Positions 6,642 to 12,362 of a stretch of DNA of 13,915 nt are shown one piece after another (the first letter of the stretch is position 1; every line of letters begins with the position of its first letter). Location of the stretch: NCBI GenBank assembly GCA_002342505.1, contig DDQB01000051.1, positions 1-13,915 on the forward strand, written 5' to 3'. The stretch comes from Acidaminococcaceae bacterium UBA2453. GTDB lineage: Bacteria > Bacillota > Negativicutes > Acidaminococcales > Acidaminococcaceae. Both the position numbers and the translations under genes were made by a program. The notes under the pieces were generated by a model. That model ran no database searches. It was given only the letters and a program-made list of their open reading frames with translations, and was not told where the DNA came from.

Positions 6642-6670
6642 ATTATTGCTGTTAACCGAAAATATGTCAA
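6642..6670 (-). promoter_or_regulatory. Sigma-A type promoter of panG-panB
   Basis: On the minus strand TTGACA (6670 to 6665) is followed after exactly 17 nt by AATAAT (6647 to 6642). This is a consensus -35 and a 5-of-6 -10. Transcription would start near 6635, leaving a leader of about 138 nt before panG. The 306-nt gap 6497-6802 thus holds this leader and promoter plus the divergent promoter block at 6724-6752; no gene is seen in it. Confidence 0.75.
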
Positions 6671-6723
6671 GCGATTTGCTTTACCACTTTGTGAACATTT
6701 TGCAACACAAATACGCTTATGGT

Positions 6724-6752
6724 ATTTTAAAATTATTTCGTGTATAATAAAA
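6724..6752 (+). promoter_or_regulatory. Promoter block for the secreted orphan gene (repeated at 9345)
   Basis: Contains AATTATTTCGTGTATAATA (6731-6749), including a perfect TATAAT (6743-6748) preceded by TG. The same 19 bases occur at 9352-9370, and the similarity extends to 29 bp with 3 differences. No good -35 is present in either copy. TTAT and ATAA form a 7-1-7 spaced inverted repeat like Fur/PerR-type boxes, but with weak inner matches. Confidence 0.55.
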
Positions 6753-6802
6753 AAGGTAATAAAAAAAGAAAACTTTTTTTAGTTTCAGCAGGAGGATATA
6801 GC

Positions 6803-7222
6803 ATGTATACCGGAAAAATCTTAAAACTATTTGTATTGGCAACGTGTTTCTTTGCGGTACAATTCCTCTGTTTACCTGGCATCTCTTTTGCTGCGGATGT
6901 ATGGTGTTATTCACGGGACGGCCGCTCATTTTATCTGGATTCAGAAAGCATAAACGCAGAAAGCCTTCCTAAAGACATGGACTACCGGGTATTAGTAAAA
7001 ACTGTTCTGGACAGCGACGGTTCCCTGGAGAAAAATACTGTTTACGGTTTTGAGTCGCAAAACGATATCCTTGTAGCCACAATTTATGATCCCTCTGCAA
7101 AAAGCTGGAAATTTCCGGAATACCGTAAGGAAAAGCCTGTCCTGAAAGCAATCTGGGATTCCATGAAACCGTATATGAAACAAAAACATATTTCCTACAG
7201 CGATTCCTGGAAGTGGGAGTGA
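6803..7222 (+). CDS. Small secreted protein of unknown function
   Basis: A 139-residue protein with a clear signal peptide: KILK, a hydrophobic core, and ISFA as the cleavage site after residue 30. The mature part of about 109 residues begins ADVWCYSRDGRSFYLDSESI, then has VLVKTVLDSDG and an aromatic, basic C-terminal half ending SDSWKWE. The pattern of a tyrosine-rich strand, a D-x-ESI turn and a V-x-VKT strand recalls small secreted proteins of the surface-adhesin-E type, but I cannot confirm a family. AGGAGG (6790-6795) lies 7 nt before ATG 6803; an upstream in-frame ATG at 6740 overlaps the promoter and is rejected. It is a single-gene unit: its promoter block is at 6724-6752 and a strong terminator follows at 7264. 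Confidence 0.75.
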   Translation: MYTGKILKLFVLATCFFAVQFLCLPGISFAADVWCYSRDGRSFYLDSESINAESLPKDMDYRVLVKTVLDSDGSLEKNTVYGFESQNDILVATIYDPSAKSWKFPEYRKEKPVLKAIWDSMKPYMKQKHISYSDSWKWE

Positions 7223-7263
7223 AGGAGCTGTCCGTTTCCGGATTTCGTTTTGAAGAATTTTTT

Positions 7264-7294
7264 AAAGCCTGCAGAAAAAACTGCAGGCTTTTTT
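7264..7294 (+). terminator. Rho-independent terminator of the secreted orphan gene
   Basis: AAAGCCTGCAG (7264-7274) pairs perfectly with CTGCAGGCTTT (7281-7291) around AAAAAA, followed by a T tract. It lies 42 nt after the stop codon. Confidence 0.92.
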
Positions 7295-7300
7295 GTATGC

Positions 7301-7328
7301 AAAAAAATCTCTGCGTCCAGATTTTTTT
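7301..7328 (-). terminator. Terminator of the LysR gene
   Basis: AAAAAAATCT (7301-7310) and AGATTTTTTT (7319-7328) form an AT-rich hairpin with an 8-nt loop and U tracts in both directions. It begins 8 nt beyond the LysR stop codon on the minus strand and is a second stop for the convergent orphan gene. Confidence 0.65.
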
Positions 7329-7336
7329 ATCATAGT

Positions 7337-8233
7337 TTATTTTGTCTGTCTATCAAGATTTTCTTTATAAAAATCAATCAGCTTCTGCATAGGCGCAGAT
7401 AATTCCCTGTCTTTCAGTTTGACAATCGTTTTGGAGATGGACAGGCGTTCATCGTTTAACGGGACAGAAAGCAATCCGGAGGGAAGCTTCTCATTCTGTT
7501 CCAGCGGCACTAATGCGATTGCCATGCCGGCCTGGGCAAAATTAATCGTAGATGTTTTAGTACCTGCTTCAATAAAAATATTCGGCGTAAACCCATCATT
7601 GCGACAGACATCTTCGATCATTTTCCGGTGGCTCCGGCTGACAACCAGCGGAATGGCGCCCATATCCTGTAAGCGTTCGACAGATTCTGTCAGGGAAAGC
7701 CAGGGATTGTCCTGTGTTCCAATGAGAAAGAATTGTTCCGGGCGGGAAAAGAGGATCTCGAACTTATAATTATCCGGTATCACAGCGTTTGCAATGCCGA
7801 TTTCCGAAATGCCCCGCAGCAGGTCGTCCAGCAACTGTAACTGAAAACTTTCGTGGATTTCATAGCGGATATTGGGATGCAAGGCTGTAAAAGGAACGGC
7901 AACTTTGGAAATGAACGCAGGAGTGCGGGAAGGCGCCATACTGATTGTCAGAGTTCCTTTCATGCCATCGGTGTAGTCCTGGATTTCCCGGTACGTTTCA
8001 TCTTCCAGCTGGCACAGCTGCTTGGCCCGTTTGTAAAAGATCCAGCCGGCATCTGTCAGCTTTAATTCGTGCTTACCCCGTCCGCTGATAATTAGCTTGG
8101 CGCCAAACTCTTTTTCCAAAAACTGCATCTGTCTTGTAATCGCAGGTTGGGCAATGTTTGCCAGTTCAGCAGTCTTAGACAGACTGCCAGTTTCTACGGC
8201 AAGTAAAAAGTTGCGGTAATAGTTTAGGTTCAT
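7337..8233 (-). CDS. LysR-family transcriptional regulator
   Basis: A 298-residue LysR regulator of standard length. The N-terminal winged helix-turn-helix is NYYRNFLLAVETGSLSKTAE (4-23), then IAQPAITRQMQFLEKEFGAKL (27-47), which fits the LysR DNA-binding pattern closely. The linker and two-lobed effector domain fill residues 90-298. ATG 8233 has GGAG 8 nt upstream; longer in-frame starts run through the promoter. LysR regulators usually act on a divergent neighbour. Here that position holds only a HAD gene remnant and the SYLF gene, so the original target may have been lost. The ligand is not predictable. Confidence 0.93.
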   Translation of the reverse strand: MNLNYYRNFLLAVETGSLSKTAELANIAQPAITRQMQFLEKEFGAKLIISGRGKHELKLTDAGWIFYKRAKQLCQLEDETYREIQDYTDGMKGTLTISMAPSRTPAFISKVAVPFTALHPNIRYEIHESFQLQLLDDLLRGISEIGIANAVIPDNYKFEILFSRPEQFFLIGTQDNPWLSLTESVERLQDMGAIPLVVSRSHRKMIEDVCRNDGFTPNIFIEAGTKTSTINFAQAGMAIALVPLEQNEKLPSGLLSVPLNDERLSISKTIVKLKDRELSAPMQKLIDFYKENLDRQTK

Positions 8234-8250
8234 AGCATCTTCTCCATAAA

Positions 8251-8272
8251 AATAATGATTATTTATATTATA
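8251..8272 (-). promoter_or_regulatory. LysR promoter -10 and possible autoregulatory palindrome
   Basis: On the minus strand TATAAT lies at 8272 to 8267, giving a short leader before ATG 8233. No strong -35 is seen. Just downstream is a perfect 13-bp palindrome, AATAATGATTATT (8251-8263), placed where LysR-type repressors often bind their own promoter. That role is inference. Confidence 0.45.
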
Positions 8273-8311
8273 TCGAAAAGATAAAGATTTATGTAATATT
8301 TTTCTTTTACC

Positions 8312-8343
8312 GCAGGCTGAAAAATCAGCCTGCAATTTTTTAA
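8312..8343 (+). terminator. Forward terminator with no visible gene to end
   Basis: GCAGGCTGA (8312-8320) pairs perfectly with TCAGCCTGC (8325-8333) around AAAA, followed by AATTTTTTAA. It is oriented forward but sits just upstream of the divergent LysR gene, with no plus-strand gene between it and the terminator at 7264. Confidence 0.75.
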
Positions 8344-8357
8344 TTTAAATTCTTTTT

Positions 8358-8390
8358 AAAACAGCCGTAGATTTTTCTTCGGCTGTTTTG
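8358..8390 (+). terminator. Second forward terminator, duplicated at 11320
   Basis: AAAACAGCCG (8358-8367) pairs with CGGCTGTTTT (8380-8389) around a 12-nt loop, followed by T-rich sequence. Bases 8361-8393 match 11320-11352 at 30 of 33 positions. The right arm runs into the extended -10 at 8389-8397. Confidence 0.7.
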
Positions 8391-8397
8391 TTATAAT
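8389..8397 (+). promoter_or_regulatory. Extended -10 promoter for HAD remnant and SYLF gene
   Basis: TGTTATAAT is a full extended -10 (TGnTATAAT), overlapping the tail of the terminator at 8358-8390. No -35 is needed for this class, and none is seen. Transcription would start near 8404 and cover the HAD remnant and the SYLF gene. Confidence 0.5.
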
Positions 8398-8416
8398 AAA
8401 TAAACAGCAGGCGGTG

Positions 8417-8548
8417 ATGCTTTTGACATGTAATATGATTTTTGATATTGGCAATGTGCTGATCGATTTCTGCCGGAAAGATTATATGCGTTCCTTGTTT
8501 GGAGAAAACAAAACGTTGATGCAGGCCGCGAATCAGGGAGCTGGCTAA
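8417..8548 (+). pseudogene. Truncated HAD-superfamily phosphatase (N-terminal remnant)
   Basis: An open frame of 43 codons reads MLLTCNMIFDIGNVLIDFCR and continues to KDYMRSLFGENKTLMQAANQ before GAG and a TAA stop. FDIGNVLIDF is HAD motif I with nucleophile Asp10. An intact HAD hydrolase of this class has about 200 residues with three more motifs, all absent here, so this is a decayed or deleted gene. Its stop lies only 17 nt before the SYLF start. It may persist as a leader peptide, but no function should be assumed. Sequence after the break shows no HAD homology that I can see. Confidence 0.65.
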
Positions 8549-8565
8549 AAAAGGAGAAAAGTTAA

Positions 8566-9165
8566 ATGAACAAAAGAAAATGGTTTACATCATTTCTTAC
8601 AGGTATTTTGGTATTTGCAATGACGACTGCGGCATTTGCGGCAACGATCCAGGAAAAGAGGCAGGAGACCCGGCAGAAAGTTGCAGATACGTTGAATAAA
8701 TTGTATGATCGGAAACCTTCTGCGCGCACTGCATTACGTAATGCGGAAGGGTATGCCGTATTTGTCAGTACCGGTCTTAAATTTGGTCTTATTGGCGATT
8801 CTCACGGTCGCGGACTTGCACATAATAATAAGACCGGACAGGATATATTCATGAGGATGAAAGAGTATCAGGTCGGTCTGGGACTTGGCGCGAAAGAGTA
8901 TGCGTTGATCTTCGCGTTTATCGACAGGGATGCGTGGAATAAGTTCACGTCTGACAAATGGTCGTACGGCGCGCAAGTTGATATGGCAGCCAATGACGGC
9001 GTCAATGGGGATTCCTTCGAAGGCGCCGTGCAGGCCGCGCCGGGGATTTTCGTATATCAGATGACAACCAAGGGGCTTGCGGTGGAATTATCGCTGAAAG
9101 GCACCAACTATTACCGCGATAAAAAATTAAATGATCCTAATGTTAAGGAACCGCTGATTAAATGA
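8566..9165 (+). CDS. Secreted SYLF-domain (YSC84-like) lipid-binding protein
   Basis: A 199-residue exported protein. Residues 1-25 or 26 are a signal peptide ending AAFA before ATIQE. The SYLF pattern follows: a helical segment (TIQEKRQETRQKVADTLNKL, 27-46), RNAEGYAVFVSTGLKFGLI (58-76), GRGLAHNNKTGQDIF (81-95), then YQVGLGLGAKEYALIFAF (101-118) and FEGAVQAAPGIFVYQMTTKG LAVELSLKG to residue 179. SYLF domains bind phosphoinositides in eukaryotes; the role of the bacterial exported forms is not established. AAGGAG lies 9 nt before ATG 8566. The last five residues (EPLIK) and the stop are encoded by the terminal repeat of the inserted element at 9147-9303, so the natural C-terminus has probably been replaced. 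Confidence 0.85.
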   Translation: MNKRKWFTSFLTGILVFAMTTAAFAATIQEKRQETRQKVADTLNKLYDRKPSARTALRNAEGYAVFVSTGLKFGLIGDSHGRGLAHNNKTGQDIFMRMKEYQVGLGLGAKEYALIFAFIDRDAWNKFTSDKWSYGAQVDMAANDGVNGDSFEGAVQAAPGIFVYQMTTKGLAVELSLKGTNYYRDKKLNDPNVKEPLIK

Positions 9166-9303
9166 GTTTGTACGATTGCCGAGGGCGTTTTGCGAATGAC
9201 AAGGAAATGGTTCGAAGGCGCAGCGGGGCTGCGTCAAGAGACATTGACACAGTCATTCACAAAACGCACCGACAAGCGTGCAGACGAATTAATCAGCGGT
9301 TCC
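9147..9303. mobile_element. Miniature inverted-repeat transposable element (MITE)
   Basis: Terminal repeats GGAACCGCTGATTAA (9147-9161) and TTAATCAGCGGTTCC (9289-9303) are perfect over 15 bp and flanked on both sides by TTAA (9143-9146, 9304-9307). TTAA is either a 4-bp target duplication or part of the repeat. The inverted repeat continues imperfectly inward; GCGTTTTGCGAATGAC (9185-9200) pairs with 9252-9267 with one mismatch. The centre holds a hairpin, CGCAGC/GCTGCG around GGG (9219-9233). There is no transposase frame. From memory the end sequence resembles IS5-family termini, and TTAA fits a YTAR target, but the parent element is not identified here. Confidence 0.75.
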
Positions 9304-9344
9304 TTAAATAGGTTTCCTGCAATATAAGTCAATGAACTTATAGA

Positions 9345-9373
9345 ATTTTGTAATTATTTCGTGTATAATACAA
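9345..9373 (+). promoter_or_regulatory. Promoter block for the 100-aa orphan gene (repeat of 6724-6752)
   Basis: Contains the same 19-mer AATTATTTCGTGTATAATA (9352-9370) with TATAAT at 9364-9369. It lies 50 nt before ATG 9423, downstream of the MITE. The 29-bp block differs from 6724-6752 at three positions. No -35 box is recognised. Confidence 0.55.
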
Positions 9374-9422
9374 GCAGAGAAACAACATTGGCGCTCTTTG
9401 TTCAGAGATAGGGGGATTTAAA

Positions 9423-9725
9423 ATGAAGTATGTAGAAATTAAAGCCATCGAAGTAAATGCCATTGGTTCTGATCCGTTGCAGGACAGCGTCATCCTTGCG
9501 GTAGACGAAACTAAAACAAAAGTGGAAGACGTGCCTTCTGTTTTACGTAAGATTCTCAAAAAAAAGTTTAACATCGCGGCATTCGGACAGAATTATAATA
9601 ACGATCCCATCCTGTTCGGTAAGGAAATGGACGAAATTGATGAAAAAGATCTGAACGAATACGGATTATATACTGTTAACATCCAGGAAATTAAAGTGAA
9701 TTGGGAAAACGGCAAGACACTCTGA
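9423..9725 (+). CDS. 100-residue protein of unknown function
   Basis: A small soluble protein with no signal peptide, membrane segment or cysteine. It starts MKYVEIKAIEVNAIGSDPLQ, has a basic SVLRKILKKKF stretch (39-49), then an acidic centre (KEMDEIDEKDLNEYG, 67-81) and ends in a beta-like TVNIQEIKVNWENGK. The alternating pattern suggests a compact alpha/beta domain. I do not recognise a family. AGGGGG sits before ATG 9423. It has its own promoter block, and the following gene starts 116 nt later after a repeat-containing gap, so it may be a single-gene unit. The shared promoter with the secreted orphan at 6803 suggests common regulation. Confidence 0.7.
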   Translation: MKYVEIKAIEVNAIGSDPLQDSVILAVDETKTKVEDVPSVLRKILKKKFNIAAFGQNYNNDPILFGKEMDEIDEKDLNEYGLYTVNIQEIKVNWENGKTL

Positions 9726-9766
9726 AAAGAGGAATTTAATTGCGTTTGCGACGCCTTATGAAGGCG

Positions 9767-9806
9767 GCATCAGCCGGGCAGGCTAACGCATAAACTTCAA
9801 ATTTAT
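9767..9806 (+). repeat. Intergenic repeat family, copy 4, with operator-like palindrome
   Basis: GCATCA, then GCCGGGCAGG, then CTAACGCATAAACTTCAA and ATTTA. It joins the features of copies 1 and 3. The adjoining CTTCA/TGAAG inverted repeat (9795-9810) and a hairpin CGCCTT/AAGGCG (9752-9766) fill the gap between the 100-aa gene and the flavoprotein. It ends about 36 nt before ATG 9842. No clear terminator or -35/-10 pair is seen in this gap. Confidence 0.5.
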
Positions 9807-9841
9807 GAAGATAATAATTATTTGATTAGGAGGATGACACA

Positions 9842-11266
9842 ATGTCTTTTCAATCCATGACCCCGGAAGTACTTTCACAACTCACCGCCGCGCTCCCAGG
9901 AAGCGTTCTGACCGGAGAACAACTTAGCGAGGACTATGCACACGATGAAATGGTGTCTGCCGGTTTCCGTATGCCGGACGCCGTAGTGCAGGCGCGTTCT
10001 ACGGAAGAAGTCTCAAAAGCCTGCGAAATCCTGTACGCGAACAATATCCCCATCATTCCGCGCGGAGCCGGAACCGGGCTCAGCGGCGGCTGTACGCCCA
10101 TCCATGGCGGCGTGGTCATTGATACGACCAAGATGAACCATATTCTGCGCTGGGATCTGGACAATGGCCTGGTTCATATTGAAGCCGGCGTCCTGCTGGC
10201 CGACCTGGCCGCCGCCTGCACAGAGCGCGGCATGATGTATCCGCCCGATCCCGGTCAACGATACGCTGCGGTTGGCGGTAACGTGGCCACCAATGCCGGT
10301 GGGATGCGGGCTGTAAAATACGGTTGTACTCGCGAATATGTCCGTACCATGACGGTGGTGCTTCCTGACGGCCGTGTGGTGAAGCTGGGCGGCGAACCCA
10401 GCAAAAACAGTTCCGGGTACTCTCTCCTGCATCTGATGGTTGGATCTGAGGGAACTCTGGGAATCATTACGGAACTGGGACTGAAACTCGTCCCACAGCC
10501 AAAATTCACGGTCTCCCTTCTGGGAATGTTTGAGGATCTTGCAGCCTGCATTCGCTGCGTGCCTGCGGTCAAGCGCTCCGGACTGGATCCCCAGTCTCTG
10601 GAATTTATGCCCCGCTCCAATGTAGAACGGGCGGAAAAATTCACTGAAAAAGTGGTCTATCCTGCCAAGAGCGAGGGAACTGACGTAGGAGCATATCTTC
10701 TGACCAGCTTTGATTGCCGCCGTGAGGAAGAGATGGACGAAGTCATGGAGGCGGCCGCTGAAGTCTTGCTGGAAGGCGGCGCCCTGGATGTGCTCGTTTT
10801 TGATAATGCCAATTCCATGAAAGCCGCCTGGGATATGCGCAGGGCCGTACCGGAAGCTATCCTTGAAACTTATGAGAAGGTGGAGGAATGCGACATCGTA
10901 GTTCCTATCAGTTACATCGCGGAGATTGTAGAATATGCCCAGAGCCTGACGGAAGAAGTAGGTCTGGATATTCACACTTACGGACACGCCGGGGATGGCA
11001 ACATCCATATCAAACTCTGTGCGAACGGCATGGATGAAGATGATTTTCGCGCCCGGTCAGATAAATTCCTGGATCTGATTTATGCGCGGGGCAAGGGGAT
11101 GAACGCTCTGATCTCCGGAGAACATGGCATCGGTGCCGTTTCCGTCCGTCGCCTGGAAGATTATGCCGGTAAAGACGTAATGGACCTGATGCGAGGCATC
11201 AAGACTGTGTTCGATCCGAAGGGACTTTTGAATCCGGGAAAGGTCTGCACTTATGTGGAGGACTGA
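9842..11266 (+). CDS. FAD-linked D-2-hydroxyacid dehydrogenase (GlcD / D-lactate dehydrogenase type)
   Basis: A 474-residue flavoprotein of full GlcD/D-LDH length. The N-terminal PCMH FAD-binding domain shows PRGAGTGLSGG (73-83), PPDPGQ (134-139), NVATNAGG (147-154) and VGSEGTLGIITE (200-211). The C-terminal FAD-oxidase domain shows GHAGDGNIH (381-389), GEHGIG (426-431) and DPKGLLNPGK (458-467); His382 and His428 lie in the motifs that hold the hydroxyacid and metal. It oxidises D-lactate, glycolate or a related 2-hydroxyacid and passes electrons to a quinone, an electron-transfer flavoprotein or an iron-sulfur partner. No EtfAB, GlcF or lactate permease gene is next to it, so the acceptor and substrate are open. 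There is no signal peptide or membrane segment. AGGAGG lies just before ATG 9842. Confidence 0.9.
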   Translation: MSFQSMTPEVLSQLTAALPGSVLTGEQLSEDYAHDEMVSAGFRMPDAVVQARSTEEVSKACEILYANNIPIIPRGAGTGLSGGCTPIHGGVVIDTTKMNHILRWDLDNGLVHIEAGVLLADLAAACTERGMMYPPDPGQRYAAVGGNVATNAGGMRAVKYGCTREYVRTMTVVLPDGRVVKLGGEPSKNSSGYSLLHLMVGSEGTLGIITELGLKLVPQPKFTVSLLGMFEDLAACIRCVPAVKRSGLDPQSLEFMPRSNVERAEKFTEKVVYPAKSEGTDVGAYLLTSFDCRREEEMDEVMEAAAEVLLEGGALDVLVFDNANSMKAAWDMRRAVPEAILETYEKVEECDIVVPISYIAEIVEYAQSLTEEVGLDIHTYGHAGDGNIHIKLCANGMDEDDFRARSDKFLDLIYARGKGMNALISGEHGIGAVSVRRLEDYAGKDVMDLMRGIKTVFDPKGLLNPGKVCTYVED

Positions 11267-11267
11267 T

Positions 11268-11297
11268 TTGACAGTGAAGTAAATTGAGTTTGATAAA
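11268..11297 (+). promoter_or_regulatory. Possible promoter in the 11267-11468 gap
   Basis: TTGACA (11268-11273) is followed after 18 nt by GATAAA (11292-11297). The -35 is perfect and the -10 weak. It would start a short transcript into the hairpin at 11319-11346 or read on to the gene at 11469. A second weak candidate, TTGATT with TATAAG (11433-11438), is nearer that gene. Confidence 0.3.
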
Positions 11298-11318
11298 TAG
11301 ATAGCTTCGAATATTTTT

Positions 11319-11346
11319 GACAGCCGTAGATTTTTCTGCGGCTATC
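11319..11346 (+). terminator. Terminator-like hairpin, decayed copy of 8358-8390
   Basis: GACAGCCG (11319-11326) pairs with CGGCTATC (11339-11346) with one mismatch, but the T tract is broken. Bases 11320-11352 match 8361-8393 at 30 of 33. GATAGC (11300-11305) can also pair with GCTATC (11341-11346), giving a competing fold. It probably ends the flavoprotein transcript, less efficiently than its relative. Confidence 0.5.
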
Positions 11347-11357
11347 TTGTTAGCAAA

Positions 11358-11393
11358 GGAATCTCTGATTAATTCGAATTAATCAGAGATTCC
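11358..11393. repeat. Perfect 36-bp palindrome made of two element termini
   Basis: GGAATCTCTGATTAATTC (11358-11375) is followed directly by its exact reverse complement GAATTAATCAGAGATTCC (11376-11393), with no spacer. The arm matches the right end of the element at 9147-9303 (GGAACCGCTGATTAATTC) at 16 of 18 positions. It appears to be two terminal repeats with the whole interior lost. No target duplication is visible around it. Confidence 0.8.
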
Positions 11394-11468
11394 GTAGATA
11401 AAAGAGATTGATTATTGATACAAATTGAATTGTATAAGATCTCAGTTTAAATGTGAGGAAAACCTGTG

Positions 11469-12347
11469 ATGACAACTGACGAATACCTGTCTCATTGTTA
11501 TACCATACCGGAACCCCCACCTGTCATCCCATTGGCAGATGAAACTTTTACTTCCCTTTGGCAAGAGGCCAGAGGGAAAACAGTTTGGGAGTTTCTGAAA
11601 AAAATAACCGGTAGTAATGTTACCGGTTATTCTCTGCAGGATGAGGAATCGTTGCAACTGTTTTTCGCAAAAACACTTGGAGGACGCCTTCCGGTTATCG
11701 TAACGGGTGACCGGAACGATTTTTGCAGTGTTGAAGCAATACTGAACAACCGGAGTAAGGCAGCAAATTTTCCCGCTACAGTAAATGCCTTTACTATGCA
11801 GACCCGGGCGAAAAACATCCGGGGACACCGGGTAATCCTGTTGGGGCAGGCGCCTTACAGCAATGTTCCGGCACAACTACTCGGCCTGGAAGAAGAGGAT
11901 TGGCTGAAGCGTTCTTTTCGGTTACGGCTTGCCCATGAATGCGCCCATTATGAAACGTTACGACTGTTTGGAAATATGCAAAATCATGCCCTTGACGAAA
12001 TCGTCGCGGATGCGCTGGGGCAGATCGCAGCGTTTGGTAATTTCAGCGCGGAGCGGCAACGCTTATTCTTCGGTCTGGAAAAAGGAACCGGCCGCTGTAA
12101 CGGAAGGCTTTCTTTTTATTGCCGCGACCTGTTGCCCTGGGATCGTTCCATTATATACCGCTCAGTTGATGCAGCGCTTGATCTTCTTGAAGAACAGATA
12201 GATTGTTTTATGAAAGAAAAAAGCAGAACGAATGAAAAGAGCGGGCAGCCAATACCTGTAGAAACAGTATTGTCGGACAAAACGGTGAAATACGAATTGC
12301 TTTCCGCTCTTGCAGGAACCAGCATTGCAGCAAGAATCAGCCAGTGA
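11469..12347 (+). CDS. Putative zinc-dependent (gluzincin-like) protein of unknown function
   Basis: A 292-residue cytosolic protein that I do not recognise as a named family. It carries RLAHECAHYE (153-162), with HECAH at 156-160 fitting the HExxH zinc-peptidase motif, followed after 16 residues by DEIVAD, in which Glu177 and Asp181 form ExxxD. HExxH plus a downstream ExxxD is the gluzincin (thermolysin-like) ligand pattern: His156, His160 and Glu177 as zinc ligands, Glu157 as base. The N-terminal half (1-150) and the C-terminal helix region (230-250) match nothing I know. There is no signal peptide or membrane segment. GAGG (11455-11458) could serve ATG 11469 or an adjacent in-frame GTG at 11466. 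The stop codon lies 15 bp from the convergent tatC stop. Confidence 0.7.
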   Translation: MTTDEYLSHCYTIPEPPPVIPLADETFTSLWQEARGKTVWEFLKKITGSNVTGYSLQDEESLQLFFAKTLGGRLPVIVTGDRNDFCSVEAILNNRSKAANFPATVNAFTMQTRAKNIRGHRVILLGQAPYSNVPAQLLGLEEEDWLKRSFRLRLAHECAHYETLRLFGNMQNHALDEIVADALGQIAAFGNFSAERQRLFFGLEKGTGRCNGRLSFYCRDLLPWDRSIIYRSVDAALDLLEEQIDCFMKEKSRTNEKSGQPIPVETVLSDKTVKYELLSALAGTSIAARISQ

Positions 12348-12348
12348 C

Positions 12349-12362
12349 GGAAGCCCTGATTA
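12349..12362 (+). repeat. Possible solo terminus of the miniature element
   Basis: GGAAGCCCTGATTA differs from GGAACCGCTGATTA at two of 14 positions. It fills almost the whole 15-bp space between the convergent stops of the HExxH gene and tatC. It could be an eroded element end, but chance is not excluded. Confidence 0.25.

Noticed and set aside
6497..6670. A 58-codon N-terminal extension of the panG frame starting at TTG 6670, or ATG 6622.
   Set aside because: It begins at the -35 box, has no ribosome site, and the Rossmann motif starts normally at ATG 6496 with AGGTGA upstream.
6731..6749. A PerR or Fur box in the repeated promoter block.
   Set aside because: Only the outer TTAT/ATAA positions match the consensus; the inner bases do not, so naming the regulator is not justified.
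9163..9303. The strongly folded stretch after the SYLF gene as a non-coding RNA or riboswitch.
   Set aside because: Terminal repeats, TTAA flanks and related termini elsewhere in the window explain it better as a miniature element.
10013..11008. A 331-codon open frame on the minus strand opposite the flavoprotein.
   Set aside because: Shadow of a conserved coding region with low-complexity His/Gly-rich translation and no start signal.
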